Below are positions 54,504-63,118 of a stretch of 64,000 bases of DNA, piece after piece. This DNA is from Roseiarcus sp963765375 (lineage in GTDB: Bacteria > Pseudomonadota > Alphaproteobacteria > Rhizobiales > Beijerinckiaceae): contig CAVXVZ010000003.1 in the NCBI GenBank assembly GCA_963765375.1, positions 186,001-250,000 of the forward strand, written 5' to 3'. Both the position numbers and the translations under genes were made by a program. The stretch's first letter is position 1, and each line of letters begins with the position of its first letter. The notes under the pieces were generated by a model. It made no database searches and was not told the DNA's origin. It was given only the letters and a program-made list of their open reading frames with translations.

Positions 54504-55025
54504 CCCATCTCGTGCAATGGCTTTATACGGTATCGTTTGATGTCAACGTGTTATGTGCCAGGAACATTTGATGTCCTATCGAAGGCCCAAGCTCTTTCGA
54601 AGCCGACAAGGTCAGGAAAATGGGGGTGGCCGTATGTCGCTGTTCGCCCTGGTTCGCGCTTCCCGTCTCTACCGCTGACGTCTTTTTGCAGGCGATGAGA
54701 GATGCCCGCCATGTAGCGTTGTTGAACCGCCATAAACGTAGCTGTCTCTTCCCCTGACTGTCCCTCTGTCTCGTTTCGGGTCTCTCTAAGAGAGAGAGAA
54801 CCCGAGACAAGCGAGACAAAGAGGGCTTCTGTCTCGGGTAGTGTCTCGGCTGAGACAGCAGGTTTTGAGGGGGTTTCCGGGCATCGTGTCTCGGTCCGTG
54901 TCTCGGCCGAGACAGGCGAGACAAAACGGGGGTTTTGCTGTCTCGCGAGACAGCAGGCCGGATCAGCCTGCAACTTCAATGGCATAGACGGAAAATTTCT
55001 GTTGGGCGGAAGGGTTTTTGTGGGG
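54504..55025. other. Non-coding region with 13 TGTCTC/GAGACA hexamers (54743-54952)
   Basis: Seven TGTCTC (at 54743, 54767, 54830, 54842, 54887, 54899, 54939) and six GAGACA (54804, 54813, 54852, 54909, 54918, 54947) lie within 210 bases, some as palindromes such as TGTCTCGGCCGAGACA (54899-54914) and TGTCTCGCGAGACA (54939-54952). Also a hairpin of CTCTCT and AGAGAG. It lies between the repA-like gene and the terminase genes. It may be an origin, a partition or packaging site, or an operator array. The ORFs crossing it are repeat artefacts. Confidence 0.65.
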
Positions 55026-56056
55026 TCATTTGGCTACCCCTTCGATCGCCTTTTGGCCCGCCTTCGTGAGGGTCCATTTGCCGACCCTGCTCGCTACCAG
55101 TTTCCCGGCCTTCGGCATTGCCAGGCGCTTGAGCGTGCGCTCGACCTTGGACTTGTCGAGGTGAAGCGCGACGCCCCACTGGCGGATCGACCCTCCGGGG
55201 TTATCCGCCATCGCCTTGAGCAGGGCTGCGTCTAGATTGCCCGACGCCTGTTCGCGGCTTTCCGCCTCCTCCTCCGTCGTGGGCCGGAGCATGGGCAATT
55301 GGACTTGCCGTCCTTTGACATCGAGCACATCCGGGCTGCCGAGAGTGTCGAAGCGAAACAGCGCCGGGTTGAATTCGACGCCGCGAAGCTTGCCCTGCCA
55401 GTGGAGGGTTGTGATCGGCCCCGACCGGCTGAGGGTCAGGTTCCCGTCAACCTCGTTCAAGATCACGCCGGATCCGTAGGGTATGAGGTTGTCGTCGGAG
55501 GCGTTCTTCACCGGGTGCGCCGCGACGAGGACGGACGGGCGGCCTTCGAGCATCGTCAGAGCGCGGAGTCGGACCATGAACGTCCTGGCTTGAACCGGAT
55601 CGTTGATGTTGTCGCCGTCGAAGAACGCCGCCAGCGTATCGATGAAGATAAGCGAGAACGGTTTGTCGGCGGAGAGGGCTCTAAGCCTTGCCGCCAGTTC
55701 TTCCGGCTTCATGCGCTTGTCGAGAATTACAAAGTCGTCTCCGATCTCAGCGAGGTCGACGTTAAGCAGGAACGCCGCGACCATGATCCGCATGCGAGCG
55801 TCGTCGGGGTTCTCCGGACTGATGTAGGCCACGCGGCCTTTTGTCACCTCTCGGCCGATGATCTTCTCGCCGTTGCCGGTCACGATCGCGAACGCCATGC
55901 TGATGAACAGGCCTGTCTTTCCGGCACCGGTCTTCGCCGTCACTGTGTAGATGGAACCGGACCGGACGAAGGGCTCGACGGCGTAGCTGATGGGCTCGTA
56001 AGCCCGGCAAAAGTCAGCAGCAGAGAACGAATTTCGGCTCAGGCGTCCGGAAGCTA

Positions 56057-56950
56057 GGGCCTGTCTTCAGTTGAGGCTAGAACGGATTGGAATCGGACGC
56101 AGAACGTTTTGTGTTTCGGATGCGCGGGGGATTGCCAAATCAGCAAATGTCTAATTCGTGAGTGGTCGGCCCGAGGAGGGGCTGACCGATGCGACGATAT
56201 GCACTGCGCGACGATCAGTGGGATCGGATCAAAGACATTCTGCCGGGTCGTGAAGGCCATGTGGGCGGCACGGCGGCGGACAATCGCCTGTTCGTCGAAG
56301 CCGTTCTCTTCAGGTTTCGCGCCGGCATCCCTTGGCGCGATCTGCCCGAGCGCTTTGGCGACTGGAAGATCGTCTATCAGCGCTTCAACCGATGGGCCAA
56401 GAGCGGCGTTTTCGAGCGGGTTTTCAGGCTTTTGGCCAGCGACCACGACAACGAGTACATGATGATTGACGCCACTATCGTGCGCGCTCACCAGCATAGC
56501 GCCGGCGCCCAAAAAAAGACGGCGCGCAAGCCATCGGCCGATCCCGCGGCGGATTGACCACCAAAATTCACGCGCTCGTCGATGCCCTCGGCAATCCTGT
56601 CGAGGTGATGCTCAGCCCGGGCCAAGATCACGATCTGACTTGCGCCGAGCCTCTCATCGAAGCCGTCGATCCCGGCGCTTTGATCGCCGACAAGGCGTTC
56701 GACGCCGACGCCTTCATCGCCGCCCTCAATGATCGAGCGATCGCCCCCGTCATCCCATCAAAATCCAACCGAAAAACCCCGCGCCCGTGCGACTTCGCCC
56801 TCTACTGCGAACGCAATCTCATTGAGCGTTTCTTCAATAAGCTCAAGCATTTCCGGGCTATCGCCACGCGTTACGACAAGCTCGCAAAGATCTTCCTCGC
56901 CGGCGTTCACCTCGCCTGCGCTGCCATCCTCCTCAACTGAAGACAGGCCC
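56057..56950 (+). mobile_element. IS5-family (IS427-group) element, 894 bp
   Basis: Ends GGGCCTGTCTTCAGTTGAGG and its inverse give 20-bp terminal inverted repeats, flanked by TA on both sides (56055-56056 and 56951-56952), a 2-bp target duplication. Carries one transposase in two frames. Confidence 0.88.
56189..56940 (+). CDS. IS5-family transposase, expressed by -1 frameshift
   Basis: Frame 1 (56189-56557): YALRDDQWDRIKDILPGREG at the start, DWKIVYQRFNRWAKSGVFE, MMIDATIVRAH (catalytic Asp). Frame 2 from about 56519 to 56940: GLTTKIHALVDALGNP, LIADKAFDADAF (Asp) and CERNLIERFFNKLKHFR (Glu). The overlap contains seven A then G (56510-56517), a canonical -1 slippery sequence (A-AAA-AAG). Full product about 250 residues with the whole DDE triad. 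Confidence 0.9.
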
Positions 56951-57009
56951 TAGGCTGAAGCGCATCAACGATGCTTTTCGCGGCGGGCGGCGCAGTGCGG
57001 GCGAGTTCG

Positions 57010-57271
57010 TCAGTCAACGCCGCCTCCCCATTTCCGCACACGAGCGGCGCGCATCTCAAGGGCTGCCGCTTCGATCGCGCGATCGTTTAGCTTTGCTGGC
57101 CCCCGAGATAGATCGGCGGCTGCGCATTCTTCGCACCTGGTGTGGAGGCCCTTCTTGAGCGACTCAATCTGAGAGCGAGAGAACAAGGCCGCAATCGCAG
57201 CGGCACAGACAGGATTGATTTCTCGGAAAGAGACGCCAGACCCGCAACGATCCGAAACGCCGGCCGATCAT
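57010..57271 (-). pseudogene. Phage zinc-ribbon protein, frameshifted
   Basis: From ATG 57271 the frame reads IGRRFGSLRVWRLFPRNQSC and LCRCDCG, then stops soon after. In the next frame the protein continues SLKKGLHTRCEECAAADLSRG to the stop at 57010, overlapping the repA start. A one-base shift near 57180 separates the two. The CxCxCG and CxxC pairs form a zinc ribbon, as in many phage regulatory or HNH-like small proteins. Confidence 0.55.
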
Positions 57272-57433
57272 TATGCGCGCTGGCAGCGGCGCAGCGACGA
57301 CGTGGCCGAACAGATTCGACCTCGGGGACGCGTGGCAGTTGCGATTGTGAGGCAAGGTGGCTATTAAAGCCCGACGAAGTTGTTTTTGCCTTCGAGGGCG
57401 GCCCGGTTGCGACGGGCCGCCCCTTTTCCCCGA

Positions 57434-57718
57434 TCACGGGCTCGCCGATGTCTCAGCCGCGCGGCGCTCAGCCTCTAGACGACGTTGCTGGGGTGCCGCG
57501 CCGCGAGGCCGACGGTCGAGCCACGCGCGGACCTCCGATGTAACCCAAGCGACGCTATTCGGGGACAAGACTATGGGGCTGGGAAACGGATCATCGCTCT
57601 TGGGGTTCATCCACCGCCGGGCGGTCGACCTGTCCTCCAGGATCGCAAGCGCCTTCAAGTCGCGGAAACGCAGAAGCTCGCGCTCCCATAGTTCGTTGCG
57701 GGTTGACTGATCTCGCAT
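57434..57718 (-). CDS. AlpA-like phage regulator
   Basis: 94 residues. DLKALAILEDRSTARRWMNP then DDPFPSPIVLSPNSVAWVTSEVRAWLDRRPRGAA match the AlpA family of winged-helix excisionase-type regulators, with the characteristic P.P..L.....W...EV..W pattern. It likely controls integrase or excision. Situated between small genes and repA. Confidence 0.8.
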   Translation of the reverse strand: MRDQSTRNELWERELLRFRDLKALAILEDRSTARRWMNPKSDDPFPSPIVLSPNSVAWVTSEVRAWLDRRPRGAAPQQRRLEAERRAAETSASP

Positions 57719-57814
57719 TTTTGGCTATCCTCATGTCAACGGTGCGCACTTGATGGCACCGCTGGGCAAGGGATAAGGGGGGCGACGGGCCGCCGTCGAA
57801 AACGCTGAAGGGTG

Positions 57815-58240
57815 TCAGTTTTTACGGTGGAAGCCATGTTTTCCGCGCCGAACGGTGTGAGTGACGGCGCGCTTGACGCCGAGGGCCTTGAAAATATTTT
57901 CGATGAACTGGCCCCAGTCGCCGGCAACGACCTTTCCGATGAGCCTGCGGTCGTAAGATTTCGTCGTGTCCGTTGGAACCGTGTATCCCGGCTCCCGCCC
58001 AGTCAGGTTGTGATACGCCCTGGCGAGCAATGCGGCGATTATGTGAGCCTGTCGATCCGGGAACCGTCCAACCGGCGGATATGTTCGCTCTCTCGTCGCC
58101 GTCAGAGCGTGCTCGGCCAGGGAGGCGATGAGCCGCATGTCCCGGACCGAGATGGTGAGGCCATGCTCAAGTCGGTCTGGTAAGCCTCTCAGCATGTCGG
58201 AGAAGACGGGAAGGCGAGGCGCACCGTCAATGACAAACAC
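57815..58240 (-). CDS. Phage protein of unknown function
   Basis: 141 residues from GTG 58240, overlapping the upstream gene by 14 bases. Phrases DRLEHGLTISVRDMRLIAS, FPDRQAHIIAALLARAYHNL and KSYDRRLIGKVVAGDWGQFI; a basic C-terminus with HTVRRGKHGFHRKN suggests nucleic-acid binding. No hydrophobic segment. Part of the early cluster led by the integrase. Confidence 0.6.
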   Translation of the reverse strand: MFVIDGAPRLPVFSDMLRGLPDRLEHGLTISVRDMRLIASLAEHALTATRERTYPPVGRFPDRQAHIIAALLARAYHNLTGREPGYTVPTDTTKSYDRRLIGKVVAGDWGQFIENIFKALGVKRAVTHTVRRGKHGFHRKN

Positions 58241-58652
58241 TGGCGCATCGTCGAGCGCTGCGATCGTGGGGACCGTGCAGCCCCCGCAACAACAGCGCGA
58301 GCTGTTTCCGCGCTAGCTCGTCTTGACCATGGTTGGCCGTCTTGCGGGCGAATTTCTCGGCGCGGTCTTTGAGCTCCTTCAGTTCATTCGTTACCGTCTC
58401 GGCCGAGCATGGCCGATAATTGAGAGGCGCCTTTCCGTCGCCGCCGGCGCGCTGAAGCAAGAGGCCCCGGAGGCAAAGCTCGTCCACGACGCTTTGGATG
58501 TAAAGCACGCGCGCCATCCCGGCGCAGCTCGTCTCCGGCCCTTCAGGCAACGCGCGAAGCGCGGCTTCGATCTCAACACGGCCGGGGAACGAAAGAACGT
58601 CCCAATCGCCGCTGATCGCCGACGCAGGCTCAGAGCGCCTCGCTGAGTTCAT
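58227..58652 (-). CDS. Phage protein of unknown function next to the integrase
   Basis: 141 residues starting in ATGA overlap with the integrase stop. FPGRVEIEAALRALPEGPET, YIQSVVDELCLRGLLLQRAG and SAETVTNELKELKDRAEKFA. Mostly helical, no membrane segment. Same transcript as the integrase. No family recognised. Confidence 0.6.
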   Translation of the reverse strand: MNSARRSEPASAISGDWDVLSFPGRVEIEAALRALPEGPETSCAGMARVLYIQSVVDELCLRGLLLQRAGGDGKAPLNYRPCSAETVTNELKELKDRAEKFARKTANHGQDELARKQLALLLRGLHGPHDRSARRCASVCH

Positions 58653-59945
58653 CGCCGTTCAAACGCTATTACGTTATCCGCCTCGCGGCCATCGACAATC
58701 GCCGCGAGTTGCGCGCCCCAGAGGTCAAGCGCCTGCCGCTTCTCGGGCAGGTAGTCGTGCAAATCGTAGTGTTGGCCGGTGACGCCCTGCTCGGCATGAT
58801 TGAGAACCTTGCCGACGACCAGTCTGCTCACGCCGCGCCTCGTCATCAACGTCGCGGCCGTTCTCCTCAGATCGTGAAGATGCCACTCAGGGATCGTCGC
58901 TTTGGCGTCGCCGGTCTGCTCACGCAATGCCTGAATGGCGAGAGTGTCGAGGCGCGTCTTTGATTTGGACCATCCACTGATCGGGATCGTGTCGCCCTTG
59001 GGCGCGCTGCGCGTCGTAAACACATGAACACCGAGCCTTGGGGCGTCGGCTAAGATCGAAAGCGCCAGCAGCGACAAAGGGACAAGATGAGCGCGCCCGG
59101 GCTTCGTCCTCTCGGCCGGGATGGTCCAGAGATTTCCTTCGATTTCCCGCCATGCCAGGTCACCGACCTCAGACCGGCGTTGGCCGGTCGCCAGCATGAG
59201 CCTGACGGCGCGACCGAAAGCGCCCATATCCGCTGACACTTTCCAGATTGCTCTGATCTCATTGTCGGTCAGGACGCGCTCGCGCCTGTTCTCAGTGCCA
59301 AATCTTTTGAGGTTCGCGAAAGGAGAACTCGCCGTCTTCGACGCGCCCGTCATTCTCAGCCCATTTCCCAAACGTCCCGAGGTAGGACGCGATCCTCCGC
59401 GCATGAGTCGGCGTGCCCTTGCCGATCTGGCGCAGGAAGTCATTCGTCTCAACTCGGCTGATCTCACTGAGCGGCCGTGCGCCGAGCTTGGGGATGATGT
59501 GCTTCTTGATCACGCCGTCGACGACGCCGAGTGTGCGGTTCCGGCCGTTGCGGTCGACCCGGCGCTCTTCGACGTATTCGGACCAAGCCGCCTCGAAGGT
59601 GTTCTTCGCCTTGCTCTCCTCGGCCCGCTTGGCGGCCTCAACAGCCCTCCGAGCAGCCTCCGCCTTGTCGCGAGGGTCAATCCCCTTCTTGATGTCGTCT
59701 TTCCATTCCCGGGCGATGTCTCGCGCCTTGGCGAGGTCCATCGTTGGGTAGTCGCCTATAGCCCGGGGCGCTGGAGAGGCTGAGCCGGGATATCTGGTCA
59801 CCAACACGAACGACTTGTGCCCGCCGTCGGTTACCCGCACGCCGAACCCCGTCACCTGCGCATCCGACCGGATGTAGCGCTTCCCCGGCTCGGCGGGCTG
59901 GAGCGCCCGGATCGTGCGGTCGGTTAAGTCACGCTTGGGCGTCAT
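58649..59945 (-). pseudogene. Tyrosine site-specific integrase, frameshifted
   Basis: The frame from ATG 59945 reads DLTDRTIRALQPAEPGKRYI and TFEAAWSEYVEERRVDRNGR, the DUF4102-type arm-binding and core-binding parts, then stops after GEFSFREPQKIWH. The next frame carries on ANLKRFGTENRRERVLTDNE, then ATGQRRSEVGDLAWREI (Arg), HLHDLRRTAATLMTRRGVS (His-x2-Arg) and GQHYDLHDYLPEKRQAL (Tyr) to the stop at 58649. One T removed from the TTT at 59319-59321 restores it. It would integrate the element at tRNA-Asn; attR lies 184 bases upstream. Confidence 0.85.
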
Positions 59946-60129
59946 CGAATGGCCTCCTGCGATTATCGAATGCTCGCCTCGGGACAACACCGGGACAAAC
60001 AACTTTCCGACGCTAGGCATCCGGCGTCATCCGTCGTCATATGAGCGCGTTTCGACCGCAAATCAAGGCTTTTCAGGGAGAGCAGAGTATCGGGTGCGTG
60101 CGAACGAGCACGCCTGAAACGTCTCAATC

Positions 60130-60180
60130 TTCGACTGTTAATCGAATGGTCGCAGGTTCGAGTCCTGCTCGGGGAGCCAA
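60130..60180. other. attR: repeated 3' end of tRNA-Asn
   Basis: 51 bp identical to 44121-44171. The rest of the tRNA is absent here, so this copy is not a gene; a short ORF across it reads SSPARGA, a common artefact of tRNA 3' ends. Confidence 0.92.
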
Positions 60181-60497
60181 AGTTTACAAAGACTTAGCAG
60201 CAAATTCGAATACGAAAGCGCAATAGACGAGACGGACGCCGCGCTCGCCGTCGCTCGCGGCCTGGGTCTGCGAAAAGGACTTTGGCCAGCGCGGCAACCA
60301 CGCTCGGATATTTGTCGCTCCAGTCGAGCCCCGTCCGCGTGAGCAGTTTAGCCCGTCCGCGATCGAGCGAAGCCCCTACTCCGGACCGCGAGCCGCCGCC
60401 GTCGTCGCGATAGAAGACCAGACTCGGAAAGCGGAGCGGGTTGCAGCCAAGCCCGTTGCGGACGGCGTCGCCGAGGATCGCTGGCAGGGAGGGAGCC
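60181..60497. other. Spacer with a LigD-like fragment
   Basis: On the minus strand about 60268-60442 reads SLDRGRAKLLTRTGLDWSDK and YPSVVAALAKVL, matching the start of the ATP-dependent ligase domain of LigD-type DNA ligases (usual ARID..KVRLLTR.GLDW), but with no ligase motif lysine and no continuation. It is a pseudogene fragment. The rest is GC-rich with no feature. Confidence 0.45.
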
Positions 60498-61451
60498 ATG
60501 GCGGCGAATCGGATGCTCAGATTGGGTCTGGCGATGGCGGCGGGTCTATCGGCCGCGCCCGCCTCCGCAGGGGTCACCCTACTCATCGCCGCCGGCGGGG
60601 GCGGAGGGGCGGGCGGCTTGGGCGGCGGCAACGGCGTAACGGCCAGTTCGGGCGTCCCAGGCGCTGGTTACCTGGTTCCCGGACTTTACGGCGGAGCGGG
60701 AGGGTCCGCCGGGAGCGGGGGTGCGGGGGGCGGACTCGCCGGCGTCGTCGACGGCGGCGGAGGGGGAGCCGGCTGGACCGGATCGGGCGGCGACGGCGCC
60801 GCCTTCGGCAGCAATTCGGGCGTCGGCGGCGCGAGTCAGCCTACCTTCGCCGGAGGCGACGGCGGAGGCGGCGCTGGCGCGGGCGGTTTTGGAGGGGGCG
60901 GCGGAGGCGGCGCCGGAGGGGGCGGCGGAGGCGGGGGCGGCTATTCGGGCGGCGGCGGCAGCGCGGACTTCGGCGGCGGTGGCGGCGGATCGTACGCCGC
61001 CGCATCCATAAGCGGGGAAGTCAGCGTCGGCGGCGAGAACGGCGACGCTAACCGCGATACTCCGGACAACGGCGAGGTGACGATCGGTAGCGCGACGTTC
61101 GACTACACGGGTGCGCCCGTCACCTACACAATCACCACGACAACGTCGTACGACGTCGTCGCGTATGGCGCCCAGGGCGGAGGAACTTCCGGGGGCGTCG
61201 GCGGCTATGGCGCCGAGATAGGCGGGGACTTCACGCTCCTCGCCGGCACGGTCCTGGGGATCGATGTCGGTGGGGCGGGAGGGACCGCGCTCGACCACGG
61301 CAGCGGGGGTGGGGGCGGCAGCTTCGTCTGGATCGTCTCCCAGCCCGCGATCCCCGAACCCTCGACCTGGGCCATGCTGCTGCTCGGCTTCGTCGGCCTC
61401 GGCTTTGCTGGGTATCGGAAGGCGCGCAAGGCTGTCTCGATCGAGGTTTGA
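60498..61451 (+). CDS. Glycine-rich PEP-CTERM secreted protein
   Basis: 317 residues with a signal peptide (MLRLGLAMAAGLSAAPASAG) and the end IPEPSTWAMLLLGFVGLG plus basic residues: the PEP-CTERM sorting signal. The middle (about 30-180) is very rich in Gly with GGGGG runs, probably extended and surface-exposed, followed by a Thr-rich segment VTYTITTTTSYDVV. The ATG at 60498 has GGGAGG upstream. Likely an EPS- or surface-associated protein; a second PEP-CTERM gene is at 24892, so the organism probably has an exosortase elsewhere. Confidence 0.8.
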   Translation: MAANRMLRLGLAMAAGLSAAPASAGVTLLIAAGGGGGAGGLGGGNGVTASSGVPGAGYLVPGLYGGAGGSAGSGGAGGGLAGVVDGGGGGAGWTGSGGDGAAFGSNSGVGGASQPTFAGGDGGGGAGAGGFGGGGGGGAGGGGGGGGGYSGGGGSADFGGGGGGSYAAASISGEVSVGGENGDANRDTPDNGEVTIGSATFDYTGAPVTYTITTTTSYDVVAYGAQGGGTSGGVGGYGAEIGGDFTLLAGTVLGIDVGGAGGTALDHGSGGGGGSFVWIVSQPAIPEPSTWAMLLLGFVGLGFAGYRKARKAVSIEV

Positions 61452-61481
61452 TCATCATCGACGGCACAGGAGGCCTGCAAT

Positions 61482-61899
61482 GTGCTGCCTGACAGCGTAA
61501 AGGCCTCTGCCGCCCTGTCAAGACGATGTTTGCAAAACATTCTTCACGCAGCTGGCTATAGGGGTCGCGATCTCAACGCAGAAATTGACCTTCTTCTCAA
61601 TGAAACCGATCCGAAGAAGGCCAATTCCGTTGGGGCTGGGTGAGACAATCGACGCAATACGGCATTTCGGAAACTTTTCGGCGCACCCGATTGATGACAA
61701 GACCGCGTTACAAATTATTGAAGTTGAGCCGAACGAGGCCGAATGGTCTCTCGAAATACTCGAAGAATGCTTCGACCATTTCTATGTTGGACCTGCAGTT
61801 GCCAGCCGCCCTTGCTGTCCCGGCGCCCCTGAGCCCTGGAGCTCTTGGGCAGGGTCGCGCGCCGATGGCGGCGAAGGCGTCAGATCACCCGCAGGCTGA
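61482..61899 (+). pseudogene. DUF4145-like protein, frameshifted
   Basis: GTG 61482 with AGGAGG 8 bases upstream opens LPDSVKASAALSRRCLQNIL and NAEIDLLLNETDPKKA, then stops early. The next frame reads GETIDAIRHFGNFSAHPIDD and IIEVEPNEAEWSLEILEECF, the core of a DUF4145 domain, to 61899. A one-base change near 61625 separates them. DUF4145 occurs alone or with restriction-type proteins. This gene just outside the element has decayed in the same way. Confidence 0.6.
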
Positions 61900-61974
61900 A
61901 GAACCCGAGGCCCGCGCCACCGGCGTCGCGGCAGCGTAGCGACCAACGACGCGCTCTCGGACGGGCGGCGTTCC

Positions 61975-62592
61975 CTATTCGAGAGCGGTTTGGTGGACAA
62001 ATAGCTGGATGTTGTCCGGCCATGCGAGAGGATGATCGCCGAAGGCGAATTTCATTGACGTTGATTTGAAATTCTTGACGCCGGCGGTAACGACTTGAGG
62101 GCCTTTGTCGGGCGGGAAGGATTCCTGCGGTCGGACGACGACGATATGCCCGGCCAGCTGTATTTGCGAGCCATCCGGTTGTTGCGTCGGCGGCTGAATA
62201 TACCCGGCAATCACCAGCTTCCCCGCATTGGCGGCGGCAATTGCGTCATTGAGAACTCGATCGCCGCCGCTCGCCCCAAGCGATTTCCATCCTGATTCTG
62301 CGGCCGTGGGGCCGCGCTCAGTTCCGACGCCGCCGAGCCAAGAGACTTGAGCATTCGCCAAGCGCAATTGGCCGTGATTCGGCGGCCGGAGGATGTATAT
62401 GTCCAGATAGAGGGCCACTGCCGCAACATAGGCGCTGCAATGAGTGTGATGCGCGGGATCGCCTTCCGCCGGCCCATTGGGCTGGCCCGTTTGCCAGATG
62501 ACGTGATGATCGGCGATCCATCGGGTTTCGACGTGCGTGCCGTCGAGAAAGACTCTCAGCCGCTCGCCGCCTTCGCTGATAACTCCGCTCAC
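61975..62592 (-). CDS. Papain-like peptidase or amidase (C39/NlpC-like)
   Basis: 205 residues. THCSAYVAAVALYLDIYILRPP near residue 55 gives the catalytic Cys at a helix start, and LAGHIVVVRPQ near residue 165 the His, the layout of papain-like peptidases that cut peptide or peptidoglycan bonds. GTG 62592 has GGAGAAAG upstream; no signal peptide in this frame. A longer frame to 63141 is mostly unnatural. The exported peptide next upstream is in another frame and may once have been its signal segment. Confidence 0.65.
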   Translation of the reverse strand: MSGVISEGGERLRVFLDGTHVETRWIADHHVIWQTGQPNGPAEGDPAHHTHCSAYVAAVALYLDIYILRPPNHGQLRLANAQVSWLGGVGTERGPTAAESGWKSLGASGGDRVLNDAIAAANAGKLVIAGYIQPPTQQPDGSQIQLAGHIVVVRPQESFPPDKGPQVVTAGVKNFKSTSMKFAFGDHPLAWPDNIQLFVHQTALE

Positions 62593-62660
62593 GTTGCTTT
62601 CTCCAGTTGGCGCGTCGGCGGAATGCCGAGCAAGTCCGAACAAGTCAGCGGGTCGGACTA

Positions 62661-62846
62661 TCAACGCGCGAGGGCGAGAGGATCGCGAATAGCGGGCGCC
62701 GCTACGGGGGCCCGCACTGACACTGCCTGGTCCAGGCCAGCGATCGGCGATGGAGAAGTCGATAAGTTGGCCAGAGCTAGGACGCCAAGCGCGGCGGCGA
62801 CCGCCGCTACAAGGGCAGCTCTCTTTCGGAGAATGCGGTGCAACAT
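62661..62846 (-). CDS. Small exported peptide, possibly a severed signal segment
   Basis: 61 residues, ATG 62846. Basic start RILRKRAALVAAVAAALGVLA, a signal-like or anchoring helix, then a Ser/Pro/Ala tail. It ends 68 bases before the peptidase start, in another frame. Weak ribosome site. It may be a real small gene or the broken N-terminus of the peptidase. Confidence 0.4.
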   Translation of the reverse strand: MLHRILRKRAALVAAVAAALGVLALANLSTSPSPIAGLDQAVSVRAPVAAPAIRDPLALAR

Positions 62847-63028
62847 AAGCACGGTTTCGATCCACGAAGGAGTTGAACACACCCACCAGTACGCCCGTGC
62901 TCACATTCCCGCAGTGATGGCGCGCACAGCCCAGCAGCAAGGGAAGTGATATGATTTGGTCAGCGCTAGGAGCCTGTCTGCTTAATCCCGGCGAGATGGG
63001 ATTTGAACCGCTCAAGCCAGTCGGAGAG

Positions 63029-63055
63029 CCGGATGCAGCAAATTCGCGCATCCGG
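63029..63055. terminator. Hairpin, possible terminator
   Basis: CCGGATGC (63029-63036) pairs with GCATCCGG (63048-63055) around an 11-base loop in the gap after the transposase. On the + strand it is followed by TTTGAT, not a clear T-run. Confidence 0.35.
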
Positions 63056-63118
63056 TTTGATGTAAGGGTGGAAGCTTTGCGGCCATCGTTCGTTGCACCG
63101 TTTCCGAGGTGGCGAAGC

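Larger units (their letters stand above)
55026..57017 (-). pseudogene. RepA-like AAA ATPase (helicase/primase), split by an IS5-family element
   Basis: From the IS boundary at 56055 the frame reads YEPISYAVEPFVRSGSIYT, then Walker A TAKTGAGKTG, VAYISPENPDDARMR and Walker B FSLIFIDTLAAFFDG, then a C-terminal winged-helix part (WGVALHLDKSKVERTLKRL) to the stop at 55026. Beyond the IS, TTG 57017 (GGGAGG upstream) opens TDELARTAPPAAKSIVDALQ. Joining them needs the TA duplication removed, and one extra base near 56022 restores the frame through PEPKFVL. The protein would be about 365 residues; it replicates the element in related phages. Confidence 0.7.
44121..60180. mobile_element. Integrated prophage or satellite element in tRNA-Asn, about 16 kb
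   Basis: Bounded by 51-bp direct repeats of the tRNA-Asn 3' end with the integrase next to the right one. Contents in order from attR: integrase, two small genes, AlpA-like regulator, zinc-ribbon protein, RepA-like ATPase, TGTCTC array, small and large terminase, three structural-like genes, tape-measure-like gene, 62-residue protein, ADP-ribosyltransferase/metalloprotease, Phd/Doc. No portal, protease/capsid, tail tube or lysis genes. Many genes carry single-base frameshifts and an IS5 element sits in the replication gene, so the element is probably not functional on its own. Confidence 0.88.

Noticed and set aside
54551..54985. ORF of 144 codons on the minus strand rich in ETRTET-like phrases
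   Set aside because: It is made by the TGTCTC/GAGACA repeats; overlapping frames give similar artefacts and no ribosome site is near.
44121..60180. Complete, inducible prophage
   Set aside because: No portal, capsid, tail or lysis genes and several broken genes, including the integrase.
60041..60226. Short + strand ORF ending in a phrase like VAGSSPARGA
   Set aside because: This is a translation of the tRNA-Asn 3' end (attR), a well-known artefact.
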